DNA from: Opitutia bacterium
Lineage (GTDB): Bacteria > Verrucomicrobiota > Verrucomicrobiia > Opitutales > Coraliomargaritaceae
Direction: 5' to 3'
Length of the DNA: 15,206 nucleotides
NCBI GenBank assembly: GCA_018663485.1
Contig: JABJQI010000052.1
Location: 1-15,206, forward strand
Of the stretch, positions 1-8,124 are shown one piece after another. The notes under the pieces are model-generated. The model had not been told where the DNA came from, did no database searches, and saw only the letters and a program-made list of their open reading frames with translations. How positions within the stretch are numbered: position 1 is the stretch's first letter; each line of letters opens with the position of its first letter. Made by a program: the position numbers and the translations under genes.

Positions 1-624
1 TATCCTGCCAAGCAAGTGCGCGCCTATGGCGATGTCTACGAACAGGCAATCAAGCTGATGAACAGTAAAGACCTCGCCGCCTTCGACCTTAGCCAAGAGC
101 CGAAGCTGACACGCGATGTTTACGGAGATTCTCGCTTTGGTAAAAGCTGCCTTCTCGCGCGTCGACTCGTCGAGCACGGCGTGCGCTTTGTCGAACTCAC
201 ACTTGGTGGTTGGGATACACACAACGACAATCACGATCAAGTCGCCAGGCTCACTAGCCCACTCGACACCTCCGTCTCCGCTTTGCTCGACGACCTACAC
301 TACCGCGGCCTACTCGACGAAACACTCGTCGTGATCGGCACCGAGTTTGGTCGTTCCCCGGAAATCAACAGCAACGCCGGTCGGAATCACCACCCTTCCG
401 CCTTTAGCTGCGTACTAGCTGGAGGCGGTATTAAAGGTGGTCAAGTTTACGGCTCGACCGACGCAAGCGGCCACTCCGTCGCCGACAACGGAGTCAGCGT
501 GCCAGACTTCAACGCCACCATCGCCTACGCCCTCGGCTTGCCAATTGATAAAGTGGTACACTCCCCGAGTGGTCGCCCCTTCCGCGTCGCCGATAAAGGT
601 CGCCCCATCACCGCACTGTTTTAG
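1..624 (+). CDS. DUF1501 domain protein, C-terminal part (5' truncated by window)
   Basis: The frame is open from base 1, so the gene begins upstream; 207 codons precede the TAG at 622-624. DUF1501 proteins are usually about 400-480 residues, so roughly the last half is present. Seen here: a GGWDTHNDN motif, then GTEFGRSPEIN, GRNHHP and LAGGGIKGGQVYGSTD, the conserved core of DUF1501, a family related to the alkaline phosphatase/sulfatase fold. In Planctomycetes and Verrucomicrobia these genes typically follow a DUF1549/DUF1553 cytochrome gene, and the pair is often exported and linked to polysaccharide use; the partner would lie upstream, out of view. The next gene on the same strand also has a planctomycete-type cytochrome domain, which fits this context. 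Substrate and reaction are not known from the sequence. Family call is secure; function is not. Confidence 0.92.
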   Translation, partial: YPAKQVRAYGDVYEQAIKLMNSKDLAAFDLSQEPKLTRDVYGDSRFGKSCLLARRLVEHGVRFVELTLGGWDTHNDNHDQVARLTSPLDTSVSALLDDLHYRGLLDETLVVIGTEFGRSPEINSNAGRNHHPSAFSCVLAGGGIKGGQVYGSTDASGHSVADNGVSVPDFNATIAYALGLPIDKVVHSPSGRPFRVADKGRPITALF

Positions 625-854
625 AAAGAAGGAAGGCAACACTCTGTTCTTGCGCGCATATAGTGACACAGAGATTGCTACGCCATTTCCGCCAAGCCTC
701 CGACCTGTCTATTCTTTCAGAACCGACACCGAACCTAGACAACCGGCAGAAATACCTACAGCATTCCTTAATCCAATGCGGAAACGACAGAGCATTCCCC
801 TCCAATCAACACCTCACCTTTCCTCCTTCTACTTCCCACTTCCTCACTCCTTAA

Positions 855-2315
855 ATGCCCGAATTCCTTATCCCTTTTGGCCCCTTTCACATGGTCTTGC
901 TCCATCTCCCGATCGGAGCCCTCACCGCGATCTGGTTTCTAGAATTTTTACACAAAAAGAACGACAATAAAAACAGTAACCAAGCAATTGGCTTGCTGCA
1001 CTTATTGCTACTGCTATCTTGCGGCCTAACCGTCATACTGGGCCTCAGCTACCAAGAGTTCGGTCAATACGGCGAGGAAATCGAACAACACGAATTCTGG
1101 GGCCTCATCTTTGCCGGCTGTATCGTCGCCACTTACATTTGTTATTGGGTTCATCGCAAGCTAGGCAAACGCAGCAGCAAATTGGTCTACATGCTGACAC
1201 TCCTTGCCGCCACCATCACAATGGTCATTACAGCTCATCAGGGCGGCGAGTTGGTACACGGCAAAGGCTTTCTCTCTAAACCATTCCAAGAACAGAAGCG
1301 CCAGGCCATCGCACCCGCTCCATTCGTCGATGAAAGCAGCAAAGAAAATAGCGGCCAAACGCGCATAATTACCAAAACGATTACCACCTCAGCTCCCAAT
1401 GCTCCGATGCTCGATGCAATGAACGGCGCAGATCGGATCGATCCAATATCAGCGCCAATCGCTGAGCAAGTGAAGAAACCCCAAGTGTTAGACCCCAGAA
1501 TCGCCCTCTTTGAAGCGTCTCAAGCCATCTTCGAGCGCAACTGTTATAAGTGCCACGGTGCAACCAAACAAAAAGGAGGCTATCGATTAGATGAGCAGCA
1601 TTCGATTAACATAGGTGGTAAGAGTAAACTACCCGCGATCATCCCTGGAAACGTCGAGCAGAGCGAGCTGATGTACCGCATGTTACTCCCACACGATGAT
1701 GACGACGCCATGCCCCCAGTAGAGAAAGAACCAGTCTCCCCTGAAGATATCAATCTCGTGCGCCAATGGATCGAGGCTGGCGCCTATTGGCCGGACGAAG
1801 CGGAGCTCAGTGCGGCATCAAGCGACACCGTCAAACTCGGCGATGCCGACACCGATCAATTAATCGAGCAAATCAGCCAAACGGGCGTCAAAGCAGAATA
1901 CAATGCATGGGGCGACGAAAGCATTCGCATCGACCTCGCCGTGGTCGACCCCGGACAGCTGAACGAAGCCATTCAGCAGCTCAGCGGGTTTCGCAACAAA
2001 CTCACTTGGCTCGATTGCAGCGAACTGGAACTACCACAAGGCTTCTTTCAACAGCTGCAGGCATCTAATAAATTACAACGCCTTCATTTGGACGGCACCG
2101 ACGTAACTGACAAGCAACTAGACACACTTAGCAAGCTTGCTGAGCTCAGCTACTTGAACCTCTACAATACCCAAATCAGCGACGCTGGGCTCGAATCACT
2201 ATACGCTTGCATGAGCTTACGAAAAATATTCCTCACCCGCACACAAGTCTCCACTCATGCGATTGAAAAATTAAAAAAATTCCTGCCGAAACTAGAAGTC
2301 GTGCATCAACCTTAA
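855..2315 (+). CDS. Membrane protein: DUF2231-like helices + cytochrome c (PSCyt1-like) + leucine-rich repeats
   Basis: A 486-residue protein in three parts. Residues about 5-130 form four hydrophobic helices with HLPIG near residue 17 and HQGGELVHG at 128-136, as in DUF2231 membrane domains; the histidines could bind haem b, which is inference. After a linker (about 140-210) comes one c-type haem motif, CYKCH at 230-234, followed by GGYRLD and a late Met-Pro-Pro (M286), the probable axial methionine; this matches the planctomycete cytochrome c domain (PSCyt1). Residues about 370-486 are leucine-rich repeats (LQRLHLDGTDVTD, LSYLNLYNTQISDAG). The haem domain must be periplasmic. The ATG at 855 has no clear Shine-Dalgarno sequence. 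It lies 230 bases after the DUF1501 gene on the same strand. Likely an inner-membrane electron-transfer or sensing protein; partners unknown. Confidence 0.9.
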   Translation: MPEFLIPFGPFHMVLLHLPIGALTAIWFLEFLHKKNDNKNSNQAIGLLHLLLLLSCGLTVILGLSYQEFGQYGEEIEQHEFWGLIFAGCIVATYICYWVHRKLGKRSSKLVYMLTLLAATITMVITAHQGGELVHGKGFLSKPFQEQKRQAIAPAPFVDESSKENSGQTRIITKTITTSAPNAPMLDAMNGADRIDPISAPIAEQVKKPQVLDPRIALFEASQAIFERNCYKCHGATKQKGGYRLDEQHSINIGGKSKLPAIIPGNVEQSELMYRMLLPHDDDDAMPPVEKEPVSPEDINLVRQWIEAGAYWPDEAELSAASSDTVKLGDADTDQLIEQISQTGVKAEYNAWGDESIRIDLAVVDPGQLNEAIQQLSGFRNKLTWLDCSELELPQGFFQQLQASNKLQRLHLDGTDVTDKQLDTLSKLAELSYLNLYNTQISDAGLESLYACMSLRKIFLTRTQVSTHAIEKLKKFLPKLEVVHQP

Positions 2316-2386
2316 AAAAGAGTCAGCCGAGAGGAATTAATGGCTTAGAAGCTACGATCGAAAGCTAAGCTCAAAAGCGATTAAAA

Positions 2387-3652
2387 ATGAACGAATTTTT
2401 CCGATCTATTACCTGGTACTATTTCCTTATGCCACTACTCGTTAGTTTGAGTGCACTCTTTGGTAGCACGACGGTCGCTTTAATTCCCATCTGGCTTGCT
2501 GCCATCTTTACCCTGGTGTTTGGACTGGGCTTGTTATTTTTCCTAGTGAGCTCGATCAGGTGGTTCATGCAAAAAAAGTCAAGTGGGGCCTGGCGGCGCT
2601 TGGATGTCTGCTGTGCTGTCTTCTTGCTTTGGTTCGATGTTGGCTGAAGACCTAGACAGTTTTGCTGATGAACTCGCATTACCGGGAAACGTTGACCTGT
2701 TGGATCCAACCACCCAGCCGCCTCATCCGGGCGAGCCGGACTGGGCGGAAAGGGATTCTTTCCAAGCGGCCCTAGTCGCTACGCTAGGAACAACCGGAAC
2801 CTCGGATGCTTCCTTCCTACCGTCCATCCCCGCACTTGGAGTCTTATGCCGTGATTACCCCGAATTACTGAAGTGGTACCTGTCCGCCTCACCGGCTTAG
2901 TGGCGTCATCGAATAGATGGTAAAGAACTCGCGACTCGGAGGTGGCTTTTAAAAGGAGAATGGCAAACAGGTAACTATGGCTATTTCTCCTCCTTTCACT
3001 CCCCTGAATCCGAAAACTACCAAACCCGAATTTGCATCGGCCTGTCTGAAAAAAAGTGGCTAAGGCGAGCAGATCCAGTCCCCTCGGGAAAAGAACTTAT
3101 CCTGCCGATTAAACAAAGGTATAGGCTGAAGGAAAGTTACGTCGTTTGGCAGGAGCAAGGAGTGACAGTGGAGATCATGGAACAGGCGGAAACGGAAGAA
3201 AGACGAATGAGTAAGGCTACGGTCGGGGAACTGCAGGCCGAGTTCGAAACTCTACTTAATCATCCGACTCAGGAATCTGCGCGGGCCCTGCTTCCCTCGG
3301 GAGCGATTATACGAGGTGAGCCTTCCATTTCTCTCGCAGGGGGTATGAACGCTACACTGCAGTCATCCGGTGTAATCCTGGCGAGCCTGGAAACCTTTAC
3401 CTGAAGGCCTACGAAATCACCGGAGAAGTTCCCCTATCGGAGTCCCGCTTAAAAAAAAGCTCGTCCGAATTCATTGGCTGGTCGGACCAGCCAGATGAGT
3501 TGTTTCGCTCAAGTTTCGACTTTACTATCTACGAGGGCGATTGGGATCAGTACTACGGAGCTCGCATTGAGGTTTGGTTCAATCCAGAACAGGGTGGCAG
3601 TGATCGCAAGCTCATGGAGTCAAATTGGAAAATCGCCGGCTGGTCAAGATGA
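2387..3652 (+). pseudogene. Broken gene for a membrane-anchored protein of unknown function (frameshifts and a stop)
   Basis: Coding-like sequence runs through three frames. Frame 2 opens with ATG 2387 and encodes two transmembrane helices up to residue 64 (ending MQKK), then stops at 2647. In frame 1 the same point continues as VKWGLAALGCLLCCLLALV, a plausible third helix, to a stop at 2655. Frame 3 is open to 3404 apart from one TAG at 2898-2900, and encodes an acidic, soluble region (EDLDSFADELALP, then GEWQTGNYGYFSSF). Frame 2 is open again from 3320 to the TGA at 3650-3652, with a well-formed C-terminus (NPGEPGNLYLKAYEITGE, FTIYEGDWDQYYGARIEVWF). At least three frame changes plus one stop would be needed to restore one protein of about 420 residues. 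I think the C-terminal motifs belong to a conserved family of unknown function, but cannot name it. Decay is likeliest; sequencing errors are possible. Confidence 0.7.
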
Positions 3653-3677
3653 GGCCAGTCAGAGCCACACATTCTCT

Positions 3678-4235
3678 TCACTTCAGTTCATGGGCAATTG
3701 CCTTTGACAATTGAACCAGCAGCTTAGTCTGGGCAGTTACCAATGCCTGGTAGCCAACACCATCGAGAGGCGCTGTCTCAGCAAACTGATACTGATATTG
3801 CTGCTTTGCCGAACTGAGACTCCAGCTAGCAACTAATACAGCACGCCCCTCCGCATCGCCATGCAACTGGCTGATTCTTACATCGATACGAGACGCTGCA
3901 GTTCCTTCAGGTGAGATCGTAGCGAGTGCCTCTTCATTTGCCGCCGAAATTTCTACATTAAAGAATTCGCGCAGACTCACACGCAAGGGTTCAGCCCAGT
4001 AATGCTGCTTCGCGGTGTGAATCATTCCTTCCGCAAGCTCAAGTACTAAACCAGGCTGATCGATGTAACTCGCGACCTGCACAGCGCCGAGATACGCGTC
4101 CCCCACTTTCGTCAATTCTCCGGTTTCCACATGACTACTGGAACGTAACAAATAGGTGCTACGCCCTTGCGGCGTGGTTGAACAAGCTGAAATGAACACG
4201 CTCGAGACGGCGATAAGTAATAGTGGCATTCTCAT
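3678..4235 (-). CDS. pqiC: PqiC-like ABC-type transport auxiliary lipoprotein (DUF330)
   Basis: A 185-residue protein with an N-terminal hydrophobic signal ending in ISAC, a lipobox with Cys18 as the lipidated residue, so it is probably anchored in the outer membrane facing the periplasm. The body, with YLLRSS near the start, a central LREFF segment and a late LVTAQTKLLVQLSKAIA helix, fits the PqiC/DUF330 family. In E. coli PqiC forms an outer-membrane ring that docks on the tip of the PqiB needle. The start ATG (4235-4233) shares one base with the pqiB stop (TAATG), so the two are translationally coupled; a GGGAG stretch about ten bases upstream of the ATG can serve as ribosome site. It is the last gene of the operon and ends 25 bases from the broken plus-strand gene, tail to tail. 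Confidence 0.85.
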   Translation of the reverse strand: MRMPLLLIAVSSVFISACSTTPQGRSTYLLRSSSHVETGELTKVGDAYLGAVQVASYIDQPGLVLELAEGMIHTAKQHYWAEPLRVSLREFFNVEISAANEEALATISPEGTAASRIDVRISQLHGDAEGRAVLVASWSLSSAKQQYQYQFAETAPLDGVGYQALVTAQTKLLVQLSKAIAHELK

Positions 4236-5851
4236 TAGTGGATGGCTCCCGGAAGTGGGTCTGACGGGAACTTAGTTGGAAGAATCAATGCATTCGGCTT
4301 ATCGGTTAGGGTCCGTGTTAGTTCATCGAGATTATAAAGTGTCTGATTGATTTTACTCACGCTGCCCTCAACCGATTGAAAGATTTGCCCATCCGGAGAC
4401 AGGCCGCGGAGTATCTTACGCACATCTTTTAATGTCGCTGTCATCTCCGCGCTTAACTTTTGGGTGTTTCGATCATTCAGTAACTCATCAACTGACTCCA
4501 GCAACTCGCTCATCGAGGTGACCATGCCATCAAAATGCTGCATGGTTTGTTCAATCGGCAATTCATTTACCTTTGTTAAAAAATCAGAGAGCTGCTGTTC
4601 AATTCGAGCGAAACCAGTTTCAACACTCGGAATCAAAGAATAGTGATCAAACTCCCCAAGCTCAGCCGAGGAAATATCATCATAATAATCGATATTAATA
4701 AATAAACTACCCGTAATGAGGCTCCCAGTCTCAAGGCTTGCCCGTAGCCCTTGATCTACACTCTCAGTCAAACTATGTTTAATCAGGTCGACCGAAGCTT
4801 GCGTATCCGCCAGCCCAAAACGACCTGGTTCGATCTTAATCAATACAGGGATCGCAGCTCCGCGTTGCTGTTCTGGATCAGCCAATAGCGCAGTCGGCAT
4901 AATTCGTGTCACACTGCCAATTGGGATCCCTCGATATTCCACTGGGGCTCCAGGCAAAAGGCCACGCAGCGATTGGCTAAACTGGACAACATACTCCAAT
5001 GAATATTCATATGGCTGCTCTTGTAGAGCTCCATAATTATTATAAAGTTTAAAATCTGCCCCATCCTCTACCGGAGCACCAGCCTCCACCCCATCGGGCA
5101 AACGAAAGGCCACCCCTCCAAGCAAGATCGTATCCAACGAACCAGTCTTAATATCGATTCCACTAGCTGAAGCGTTAACTGAGATGCCACTGACATTCCA
5201 GAAGCGCACAGCGCCATTCACCAGTTGATCAAAGGGTGCATCAATAAAGAGATCGTAGTGCACCAGTCGCTGCGCTTCGTCAAACCCCATACCTTCAACG
5301 CGACCGACTTTATAGCCATTATATAAGACGGCATCGCCAGTACTCACAGAAGCTGCTTGTTCGCTATACAGATTTAGCTTAATGCCAGCGGCGCCAGCGG
5401 GGGTCAACGGCGGGGTCTCCAAACCGATATACTCAAGGTGTGCGGCCTTTTCTCGCCCTGGTGAAAGCTCCAGATACGTGCCTCCCAGCAAAGTGCTCAA
5501 ACCGCTCACATTTCCAGCTCCAACACGAGCACGAACGACCCAAAACTGAGTGTCTTTGTAGAGTAAATGTTTTGCGTCATGATCAATACGCACTGAAGCC
5601 AGCACTCCATTCATTGAATCATTCAACGAAATCGCTTCAACTTGACCGACTTCTACATTCAGATACTTGACCTTCGTATTCCCAGCAACGATGCCTTCAG
5701 CCGTCTTAAAACTGACTACTACCAAAGGCCCTTCAGACATCTTTTTGTCGACGACCATCCACAGGCCCAACACAAGTGCAACAAGCGGGACAATCCATAT
5801 TACCGAAAAACGATTACGCTCATTTATAGTAGGTTTAGCTATATCAATCAT
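4235..5851 (-). CDS. pqiB: PqiB, MCE (MlaD) domain lipid-transport protein
   Basis: The start chosen is the ATG at 5851, giving 538 residues (E. coli PqiB has about 546), because AGGAAGG sits just upstream and it overlaps the previous stop by eight bases (ATGATTGA). A longer frame reaches 5905 but adds 18 non-conserved residues inside the upstream gene. One transmembrane helix (about 15-34) is followed by three MCE domains at about 42-132, 156-250 and 285-392; each shows the pattern of a G-x-x-V segment with a following VG-x-V (VKYLNVEVGQVEAI, VLYNGYKVGRVEGM, VEYRGIPIGSVTRI). The C-terminal about 135 residues are helical and would form the tube. MCE proteins of this type span the periplasm and carry lipids between inner and outer membranes. 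Gene order with PqiA and PqiC supports the call. Confidence 0.95.
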   Translation of the reverse strand: MIDIAKPTINERNRFSVIWIVPLVALVLGLWMVVDKKMSEGPLVVVSFKTAEGIVAGNTKVKYLNVEVGQVEAISLNDSMNGVLASVRIDHDAKHLLYKDTQFWVVRARVGAGNVSGLSTLLGGTYLELSPGREKAAHLEYIGLETPPLTPAGAAGIKLNLYSEQAASVSTGDAVLYNGYKVGRVEGMGFDEAQRLVHYDLFIDAPFDQLVNGAVRFWNVSGISVNASASGIDIKTGSLDTILLGGVAFRLPDGVEAGAPVEDGADFKLYNNYGALQEQPYEYSLEYVVQFSQSLRGLLPGAPVEYRGIPIGSVTRIMPTALLADPEQQRGAAIPVLIKIEPGRFGLADTQASVDLIKHSLTESVDQGLRASLETGSLITGSLFINIDYYDDISSAELGEFDHYSLIPSVETGFARIEQQLSDFLTKVNELPIEQTMQHFDGMVTSMSELLESVDELLNDRNTQKLSAEMTATLKDVRKILRGLSPDGQIFQSVEGSVSKINQTLYNLDELTRTLTDKPNALILPTKFPSDPLPGAIH

Positions 5852-6458
5852 GATTTCCTTCCTCGTTATCCCAAAATAATCTAGAGTCAAATTCTTCGGC
5901 CGCAATCATCGTCACGATCACTAATGCTGCAAATGTGATTGAAGCTATCCCTGGACGAATCACCAAAACTTTTCCGACCTGAACCAGCGCCACTAGAATT
6001 GACACCACAAATACATCGATCATCGACCACTTACCGATCAATTCCGTAATACGATAAGCAATCGTGCGCTGCCGCGGACTCACAGACGAGCCAGACTTAA
6101 CCGTCCAACATAAATAAAATAAACACAGTAGCTTGCCGACTGGCACCATCACACTGGCAATAAATATAATCGCAGCGACAGGTATCGAATCCATCTGGAT
6201 CAACAGCACTACACCCCCGAGGATCGTACTTTCGATCGAACTTCCCAACTGATCGGTAACCATAATTGGAGAGATATTAGCCGGAATGTATAAAATCGTA
6301 GCGGTGCATAGTAAGGCCAAGGTACGATTTAAACTGTTCGATTTACGGGAATGTAACACAGTTCCACAACGTGGGCACTTATTCAGTTCGACACTTGCAA
6401 CCTTCAGACACAAGTGGCACGACGCCAATCCTTTGGAAGCAGCAGTCACTCGGCTCAT
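5844..6458 (-). CDS. pqiA: Paraquat-inducible protein A, second half-protein
   Basis: A 204-residue inner-membrane protein. The N-terminus has two CxxC pairs (Cys14/17 and Cys28/31), a rubredoxin-like zinc or metal-binding knuckle, followed by four hydrophobic helices. Family hallmarks are YIPANISPIM (first helix), GKWSMIDVFVVSILVALVQ and the C-terminal FDSRLFWD. E. coli PqiA/YebS (about 420 residues) contains two such modules in one chain; here this is the C-terminal module as a separate gene. Its ATG overlaps the stop of the upstream module by four bases (ATGA, 6455-6458), and GGAGGA lies inside the preceding gene about ten bases before the start, so translation is coupled. The two halves probably assemble as a heterodimer working with PqiB. 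Confidence 0.93.
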   Translation of the reverse strand: MSRVTAASKGLASCHLCLKVASVELNKCPRCGTVLHSRKSNSLNRTLALLCTATILYIPANISPIMVTDQLGSSIESTILGGVVLLIQMDSIPVAAIIFIASVMVPVGKLLCLFYLCWTVKSGSSVSPRQRTIAYRITELIGKWSMIDVFVVSILVALVQVGKVLVIRPGIASITFAALVIVTMIAAEEFDSRLFWDNEEGNHD

Positions 6459-7078
6459 GGCTCAAGTTCCTCCAAGCGTTTCCACGTATAAAACGTGTCC
6501 AAATTCGACAGTGTCAAAGTAAAGAAGATGGCAAATGCCGCATAGCTCCAAAACGCAACACCGATCCCCACCGTGGCCATGTGCGCAATTTTAAAAAAAC
6601 TAACCAAGACCCCGATAAAAAAAACCTCTACCATGCTCCACCGTTGCAAATGGAAGATCAACTTGGCGACATCCTTCGCCCAGTAATTACGCCAGCCAGC
6701 CAACAGCGAAACGCCCAGCGCTGCAGTTAAGACCATAACCAAGGCTGGAATGATTAAAATAAAACCAGCCACTAACATCGCGAGATTCCACATTCCTTCA
6801 CCTTTGATCTGCGTAATTACTTGCGGCAGCGTCATGACACTCTCCATCCCACTCGATTTAAAAGACATAAAAGGATAGTGACATGCCAATACAAAGAATA
6901 TCAAACCACTGATAGAAAATGCCACCACATGCGCATTCGCATGCTTCCGATAGGTAGCGAGAAGATGATTGCAGGTTCCACAACGAGCCTTTTCTCGATG
7001 CTCTAAGCCTGACATGTCATACAACTGGTCACAGGAAGGACAGGCCATTCGATCATCACTGTGTGCGTGCTTACTCAT
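6455..7078 (-). CDS. pqiA: Paraquat-inducible protein A, first half-protein
   Basis: A 207-residue inner-membrane protein and the first gene of the pqi operon. Two CxxC pairs (Cys13/16 and Cys33/36) form the N-terminal metal-binding knuckle, then about four transmembrane helices; hallmark segments are CHYPFMSF, TAALGVSLLAG, HLQRWSMVEVFFIGVLVSF and a C-terminal YTWKRLEELEP. It matches the N-terminal module of E. coli PqiA. No Shine-Dalgarno sequence is seen before the ATG at 7078. The 114 bases between trpA and this gene hold small CTAGG-based hairpins but no convincing promoter or terminator, so co-transcription with trpA cannot be excluded. Confidence 0.92.
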   Translation of the reverse strand: MSKHAHSDDRMACPSCDQLYDMSGLEHREKARCGTCNHLLATYRKHANAHVVAFSISGLIFFVLACHYPFMSFKSSGMESVMTLPQVITQIKGEGMWNLAMLVAGFILIIPALVMVLTAALGVSLLAGWRNYWAKDVAKLIFHLQRWSMVEVFFIGVLVSFFKIAHMATVGIGVAFWSYAAFAIFFTLTLSNLDTFYTWKRLEELEP

Positions 7079-7192
7079 GTGTTGCCCAAGATACGCCAGA
7101 CACTGGTGAAATCTGGGTGCTGGTCAACAGCAGAACATCTTGGAACCGCCTACTTCAGACGCTGCTAGGTTCTCCTAGAAAACTGCTGCTCA

Positions 7193-8002
7193 CTAGGATT
7201 TCGCCAAGGAATTACCGTCTGTCAGCGCATTCATTTTCGAAGTCAATGCCGACTCAATCGCAGCCGTAACACCGAGATTCTCTGCAATGCAGTTTACAAT
7301 CGCACTGCCGACGACGATGCCGTCGGCTGCCTGTGCGACTGTCTTGACATGATCGGCATTGGAAATACCGAAGCCAACCACGACTGGTAGATCGGTGTAC
7401 TGCTTAATCACATCAACGCGTGCCTTAATCCCATCCGACATCGCAGCTTGCTCACCTGTCACACCCTCACGTGAAACGTAATAGACAAATCCAGTCGCGG
7501 CCTGACAAATGACTTTCAAGCGCGAGTCTGGAGTGGTTGGTGCGACGATAAAAACAGTTTGCAGCCCATACTTCTCACACGCTGCTAAATGATCGCCAGC
7601 TTCTTCCGGCGGTAGATCTAGAGTAAGTATGCCATCTACCCCCGCAGCTTTTGCTTGCTTGGCATACGCCTCACTGCCCCAAGCGAAGACCAAATTGTAG
7701 TAGGTATAGAAAACAATCGGCACATCGCTAAATGCACGCACTGCTTTGACTAACTCGAGTACACGGGCCCCGGTGCTGCCACTTTCGAGTGCACGTTGCG
7801 CGGCCAGTTGATTCGTCGGTCCATCCGCGAGCGGATCCGAAAATGGCACGCCCAACTCCAGTACATCGACGCCTGCATCAATTACCGCACGGCATGCTTT
7901 GACAGATGTTTCAAAGTCAGGGTCGCCAGCACATAGATAACCAACAAAGGCGGCGCGATTTTCGGCACGGGCAGTAGCAAAGGCTTTTTCGATACGAGAC
8001 AT
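7193..8002 (-). CDS. trpA: Tryptophan synthase alpha chain
   Basis: A 269-residue (beta/alpha)8-barrel enzyme of normal length (Salmonella TrpA has 268). It cleaves indole-3-glycerol phosphate to indole and glyceraldehyde 3-phosphate; indole then passes to the TrpB subunit. Catalytic residues fall at the standard numbering: Glu49 in LELGVPFSDPLADGP and Asp60 in the same segment. Also present are GYLCAGDP, TLDLPPEE, the phosphate-binding YYVSREGVTG loop, VGFGIS and DGIVVGSAIV. The position after DGPT is Asn where Ile/Val is more usual. Neither trpB nor other trp genes lie next to it in the window; upstream is a nucleotide cyclase gene and downstream the pqi operon. ATG at 8002 has no clear ribosome site. 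Confidence 0.97.
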   Translation of the reverse strand: MSRIEKAFATARAENRAAFVGYLCAGDPDFETSVKACRAVIDAGVDVLELGVPFSDPLADGPTNQLAAQRALESGSTGARVLELVKAVRAFSDVPIVFYTYYNLVFAWGSEAYAKQAKAAGVDGILTLDLPPEEAGDHLAACEKYGLQTVFIVAPTTPDSRLKVICQAATGFVYYVSREGVTGEQAAMSDGIKARVDVIKQYTDLPVVVGFGISNADHVKTVAQAADGIVVGSAIVNCIAENLGVTAAIESALTSKMNALTDGNSLAKS

Positions 8003-8041
8003 AGTGACAGTAGGAAAGTAAGAAGTTTAGAATGTGAAAAG

Positions 8042-8070
8042 GTTTAATCTCGTATCCTAGCAAGCGTCAA
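8042..8070 (-). promoter_or_regulatory. Possible sigma-70 promoter of trpA
   Basis: On the minus strand TTGACG (8070-8065) is followed, after 17 bases, by TTAAAC (8047-8042), which ends 39 bases before the trpA ATG. The -35 box is good (5 of 6) but the -10 box is weak (3 of 6). The placement is right for trpA transcribed separately from the upstream cyclase gene. Not tested by any statistic. Confidence 0.28.
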
Positions 8071-8124
8071 GCGGCCAAAAGACTTTCACACCCTTGAACT
8101 TTTGCACCTTCGCACGGCAAGCCC

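Noticed and set aside
663..854. A 63-codon frame in the 230-base gap ending at the cytochrome start.
   Set aside because: No ribosome site, no recognisable protein character, T/C-rich gap composition. The 625-854 gap appears non-coding, with no clear terminator or promoter.
437..970. A 177-codon plus-strand frame over the DUF1501 end and the start of the cytochrome gene.
   Set aside because: Low-complexity Pro/Ser/Thr product; it overlaps two well-supported genes in other frames and matches no family.
2316..2386. GCTTAG/CTAAGC inverted repeat after the cytochrome gene.
   Set aside because: A six-base stem with a loop of about 17 bases and no T-run is too weak for a terminator.
3693..3702. 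GGCAATTGCC palindrome in the 3' end of pqiC.
   Set aside because: A ten-base palindrome is expected by chance at this scale, and it lies inside coding sequence.
5852..5905. The 18-codon longer start for pqiB.
   Set aside because: The ATG at 5851 has AGGAAGG upstream and the usual short overlap with the preceding gene.
7165..7198. Nested CTAGG/CCTAG hairpins just after the trpA stop.
   Set aside because: Stems are five or six base pairs, mutually exclusive, and no T-run follows on the minus strand, so I do not call a terminator.
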